From Actinomycetota bacterium (GTDB lineage: Bacteria; Actinomycetota; Thermoleophilia; Miltoncostaeales; Miltoncostaeaceae), in assembly GCA_963169235.1 (NCBI GenBank), contig CAUJCX010000047.1, positions 62,001 through 126,000 of the forward strand: a DNA stretch of 64,000 bases, read 5' to 3'. This document shows, in pieces, positions 61,828 through 64,000 of this stretch (positions are counted from its first letter, which is position 1; the number at the start of each line of letters is the position of its first letter). The notes under the pieces were generated by a model. It had not been told where the DNA came from and did no database searches. It worked only from the letters and a program-made list of their open reading frames with translations. The position numbers were made by a program, and so were the translations under genes.

Positions 61828-62593
61828 CCGGCTGCGCGACGCGCGGCGCGCCGCCGACGCCGACCTGTCCGACTGTGAGGCGTCCACCAAGATCCGGGCG
61901 AAGTACCTGATGGCGCTGGAGGAGGAGGACTTCTCCATCCTGCCGGAGCCGGTGTTCGTGCGCGGCATGCTGCGCACGTACGCGCAGTGGCTGGGGCTCG
62001 ATCCGGCGCCGCTGCTGGAGGCGTACTCGGAACGCATCGGCGAGCCGGTACGCCCCGCGGCGGGTCCTCCCGCCCCGTCGGTGCCGTCGGGGCGCCCGCG
62101 GCCGACGTTCGTGTCGCTGCCGCGCGTCGACCGGCGGCGTGCCCGCCGTCGCGACGGGCGGCTGGTGGCGTTCGTCATCGGCGGCCTGCTGGTGGTGGCG
62201 GGCCTGGTGTGGCTGGGTTCGCGGGCGCGCGACGACGACGGCATGCGCCAGCGCACCGTGCCCGCGGCGGCCGGCGGCCCCAGCGTCAGCACGGTGCCCG
62301 TCGTCACCGGCGAGGGCGACGGGCCCGCCGCGGCGGCGCCCGTGCTGGTCATCATGGGCACGTCTCCCGCGGGAGCCGTCGTGCAGGTGCACCGGGTCGA
62401 CGCCGAGGGTCCGCTGGTGTTCAAGGGCACGCTCACCCAGGGGCAGCGCCGGCGCATCGTCGTGCGCGGGCCGCTGTGGGTGCACGTCGCGCCCGGCGGC
62501 ACCGTCGCGGCGCGCCTGGGCGGCCGCGGCGTGCGCCTGCCCAGCGGGGACGCGGGGGCGGTGGTCGATGTGGACGGGGTCCGCACGTCCTGA
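61814..62593 (+). CDS. RodZ-like helix-turn-helix membrane protein
   Basis: A 259-residue protein with the RodZ layout: an N-terminal HTH (MEIGSRLRDARRAADADLSD, then KIRAKYLMALEEEDFSILPEPVFVRGMLRTYAQWLGLD), a basic Pro/Arg linker, one membrane helix (LVAFVIGGLLVVAGLVWLG) and a C-terminal beta domain. In rods RodZ links MreB to the membrane, but in other lineages it is a generic regulator. ATG 61814 overlaps the rhomboid stop by 14 bases. Confidence 0.83.
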   Translation: MEIGSRLRDARRAADADLSDCEASTKIRAKYLMALEEEDFSILPEPVFVRGMLRTYAQWLGLDPAPLLEAYSERIGEPVRPAAGPPAPSVPSGRPRPTFVSLPRVDRRRARRRDGRLVAFVIGGLLVVAGLVWLGSRARDDDGMRQRTVPAAAGGPSVSTVPVVTGEGDGPAAAAPVLVIMGTSPAGAVVQVHRVDAEGPLVFKGTLTQGQRRRIVVRGPLWVHVAPGGTVAARLGGRGVRLPSGDAGAVVDVDGVRTS

Positions 62594-62597
62594 CCCG

Positions 62598-62625
62598 GCC
62601 CGGGCTGCACCTGCGTCAGCCGGGC
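62598..62625. terminator. possible hairpin between RodZ-like and M42 genes
   Basis: GCCCGGGCTG (62598-62607) pairs with CAGCCGGGC (62617-62625) with one bulged base. It overlaps the end of the convergent M42 gene. Confidence 0.35.
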
Positions 62626-63650
62626 GCGGTCTCCAGCTGGTCGATACACTCGATGACGCCTGCCAGCAGGGCGATGGCGGCCTCGGCGTCGCCGGGGTGG
62701 ACGGCCTCCACGCTCGAGTGGCCGTACCGCTGGGGGATGGAGATGCACCCGGCGATCGCGCCGGTGCCCGCCAGCTGAAGGGCCTGCGTGTCGGTGCCCC
62801 CCTTCCCGGAGGCGTGGAACTGGTGGGGGATGCCGCGGTCGCGGGCCACCTGCTCCATCAGGGCCACCAGACCCGTGTGGCCGATGGCCGACGCGTCCAT
62901 CACGCGGATGGCGGCCCCGTCGCCCAGACGGGTGCCTCCCCCGGTCATGCCCGGGCCGTCACCCGACGGGCACGTGTCGATGGCGATGCCGACCGCCGGG
63001 GCCACGCGGTGCGCCACGGTGCGTGCGCCGCGCAGGCCGACCTCCTCCTGCACGGTGGCCGCGGCCACCAGCGTCCACGGGCACGGGCCGGCCGCGCGCA
63101 GCCCCTCCAGCATCACGAACACGCCCACGCGGTCGTCGAGCGCCTTGCCGGTCACCAGGTCGCCGATGCGCCGAAGCGGGCGGTCGCGGGTGACCACGTC
63201 GCCCACGCGCACCAGGGCGCGGACGTCGTCGGCGCCGAGGCCCACGTCGATGACCAGCTCCTCGATGAGGGGTGCCCGCCGCCGGTCGGCGTCGCTCAAG
63301 ACGTGCACGGGCGGGGTGCCCACCACGCCCGGCACGGTGGTGCGGCCGTGCACCAGCACGGGCTGGCTGATGAGCGTGCGCGGGTCCCATCCGCCCAGGG
63401 GCAGCACGCGCAGGAACCCGGTGTCCTCGATGGCGGTGACCATGAGGCCCAGCTCGTCCATGTGGGCGGCCAGCAGCAGGCGGGGGGCGTCGTCCGCGGC
63501 GTCGCGGAAGCCCATCAGCGAGCCCATGGGGTCGCCGGCGACGCGGTCGCACAGGTCCTCCAGCTGCGGCCGCACCACGTCGGCGACGGCCTGCTCGCGT
63601 CCCGACGGGCCGTGGGCGTCCACCAGGCGTTCCAACAGCGTCAGGTCCAT
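62616..63650 (-). CDS. M42-family aminopeptidase/endoglucanase-like metallopeptidase
   Basis: A 344-residue dizinc peptidase. Motifs are LLLAAHMDELGLMV (H-x-D), GKALDDRVGVFV (Asp), VQEEVGLRGA (catalytic Glu-Glu) and DTCPSGD (Asp), with a late His in PQRYGHSSVE. The family forms TET-type complexes that trim peptides. ATG 63650 is chosen because TAAGGT lies 7 bases upstream and the sequence AAGGTGG also gives a ribosome-like site; GTG 63659 is less likely. Confidence 0.9.
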   Translation of the reverse strand: MDLTLLERLVDAHGPSGREQAVADVVRPQLEDLCDRVAGDPMGSLMGFRDAADDAPRLLLAAHMDELGLMVTAIEDTGFLRVLPLGGWDPRTLISQPVLVHGRTTVPGVVGTPPVHVLSDADRRRAPLIEELVIDVGLGADDVRALVRVGDVVTRDRPLRRIGDLVTGKALDDRVGVFVMLEGLRAAGPCPWTLVAAATVQEEVGLRGARTVAHRVAPAVGIAIDTCPSGDGPGMTGGGTRLGDGAAIRVMDASAIGHTGLVALMEQVARDRGIPHQFHASGKGGTDTQALQLAGTGAIAGCISIPQRYGHSSVEAVHPGDAEAAIALLAGVIECIDQLETAPG

Positions 63651-63657
63651 GCGGGCC

Positions 63658-63663
63658 ACCTTA
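63658..63663 (-). promoter_or_regulatory. leaderless-type -10 box of the M42 gene
   Basis: TAAGGT on the - strand, 7 bases before the ATG at 63650. Confidence 0.5.
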
Positions 63664-63687
63664 GCGGCCCGGGCCCCGCGCCATGGG

Positions 63688-64000
63688 TCAGCCGACGGGG
63701 CTGGGCGGCCGGGTGGCGGCCAGCAGCGGCCGCGGGTTGATGGTGCCCTCGCCGCGGCGCCACGTGATGGACAGCGCGCCCGTGGAGTTGCCCAGCGCCT
63801 GCCCGGGCACCACGGCCGTGCCGGCCTGCACGCCCGGGGCGTACGCGGCCAGCGGGCCGTACCCGATGCGGTCGCCCGCCGCGGTCACGATCCAGAACCC
63901 GACGCCCGCACGCTGCTCGTCGGCGCTGGCACCCGCCAGCGTGCCGGCCGTCGCCGCGACCACGGTGGCCATGGGGGCCGACTCCAGCGGCGTCGCGCAC
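63688..64000 (-). CDS. M23-like (LytM-fold) protein, C-terminal part (truncated by window edge)
   Basis: About 104 residues are visible, and the frame is open at the window end. CATPLESAPMATVVAATAGTLAG followed by GDRIGYGPLAAYAPGVQAGTAVVPGQALGNSTGALSITWRRGEGTINPRPLLAA follows the M23 peptidase fold. The H-x-H zinc ligands of active LytM enzymes are absent (ITWRR where LHFE is expected), so it is probably a non-catalytic or degenerate relative. The N-terminus and any signal peptide are outside the window. Confidence 0.6.
   Translation of the reverse strand, partial: CATPLESAPMATVVAATAGTLAGASADEQRAGVGFWIVTAAGDRIGYGPLAAYAPGVQAGTAVVPGQALGNSTGALSITWRRGEGTINPRPLLAATRPPSPVG

Overview
The window is very GC-rich (above 70% by eye) and tightly packed, with many ATGA/GTGA-type gene overlaps. 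It looks chromosomal and actinobacterial. The best guess is class Thermoleophilia (Solirubrobacterales/Gaiellales type). Supporting signs are a fused PafB-PafC regulator, an MqnE of the futalosine menaquinone route, a secreted collagen-like protein with a 'VAYVALFFALAGTSFAA' leader, and transcription units that often start with a -10 box 6-8 nt before the start codon (leaderless type). The lineage is an inference.

Layout. 1-6.5 kb: a surface-sugar module on the + strand (SDR end, dehydroquinate-synthase-like cyclase, ThDP enzyme, HpcH-type aldolase, epimerase), then a convergent polytopic membrane protein. 6.6-9.1 kb: core genes rplS, rnhB, a site-2 protease and yraN. 9.1-15.3 kb: a second glycan block on the - strand (methyltransferase, three glycosyltransferases, aminotransferase, acetyltransferase). 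15.5-18.2 kb: comM-dprA. 18.1-25.6 kb: a membrane protein, pafBC, NUDIX hydrolase, small proteins, an isocitrate/isopropylmalate-type dehydrogenase and the collagen-like protein. 25.6-28.6 kb: an MFS exporter, a winged-helix protein, an unknown protein and a DUF1802 protein. 28.65-29.89 kb: one lower-GC gene flanked by a perfect 17-bp direct repeat, the clearest acquired segment. 29.9-36.6 kb: mqnE, phosphoesterase, a reduced ABC pair, phosphohexomutase, HIT, VOC and CorA.

36.7-45.2 kb: two response regulators facing a soluble histidine kinase whose gene runs into trpF-trpB-trpA, then a cold-shock gene, two small membrane proteins, an aminotransferase and an oxidoreductase. 45.3 kb: tRNA-Asn. 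45.4-53.2 kb: methyltransferase, small proteins, oligoendopeptidase F, PHP phosphoesterase, YbaN-like protein, cysH, a SUI1-type factor and Ppx/GppA. 53.2-64 kb: RNase D, an ABC-F ATPase, a GFA-family protein with a four-gene betaine-type ABC importer, a rhomboid protease, a RodZ-like protein, an M42 aminopeptidase and a truncated M23-like gene at the edge.

The two glycan blocks flank and split the usual rplS-rnhB-yraN-comM-dprA neighbourhood. Together they probably make and assemble a cell-surface polysaccharide with an unusual sugar. The rest is mostly housekeeping metabolism, stress response and membrane proteostasis. There are no CRISPR arrays, transposases, integrases or rRNA genes. Many long reading frames antisense to real genes are by-products of the base composition and are not annotated. 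The only gene-free stretch above 300 bases is 18990-19485.
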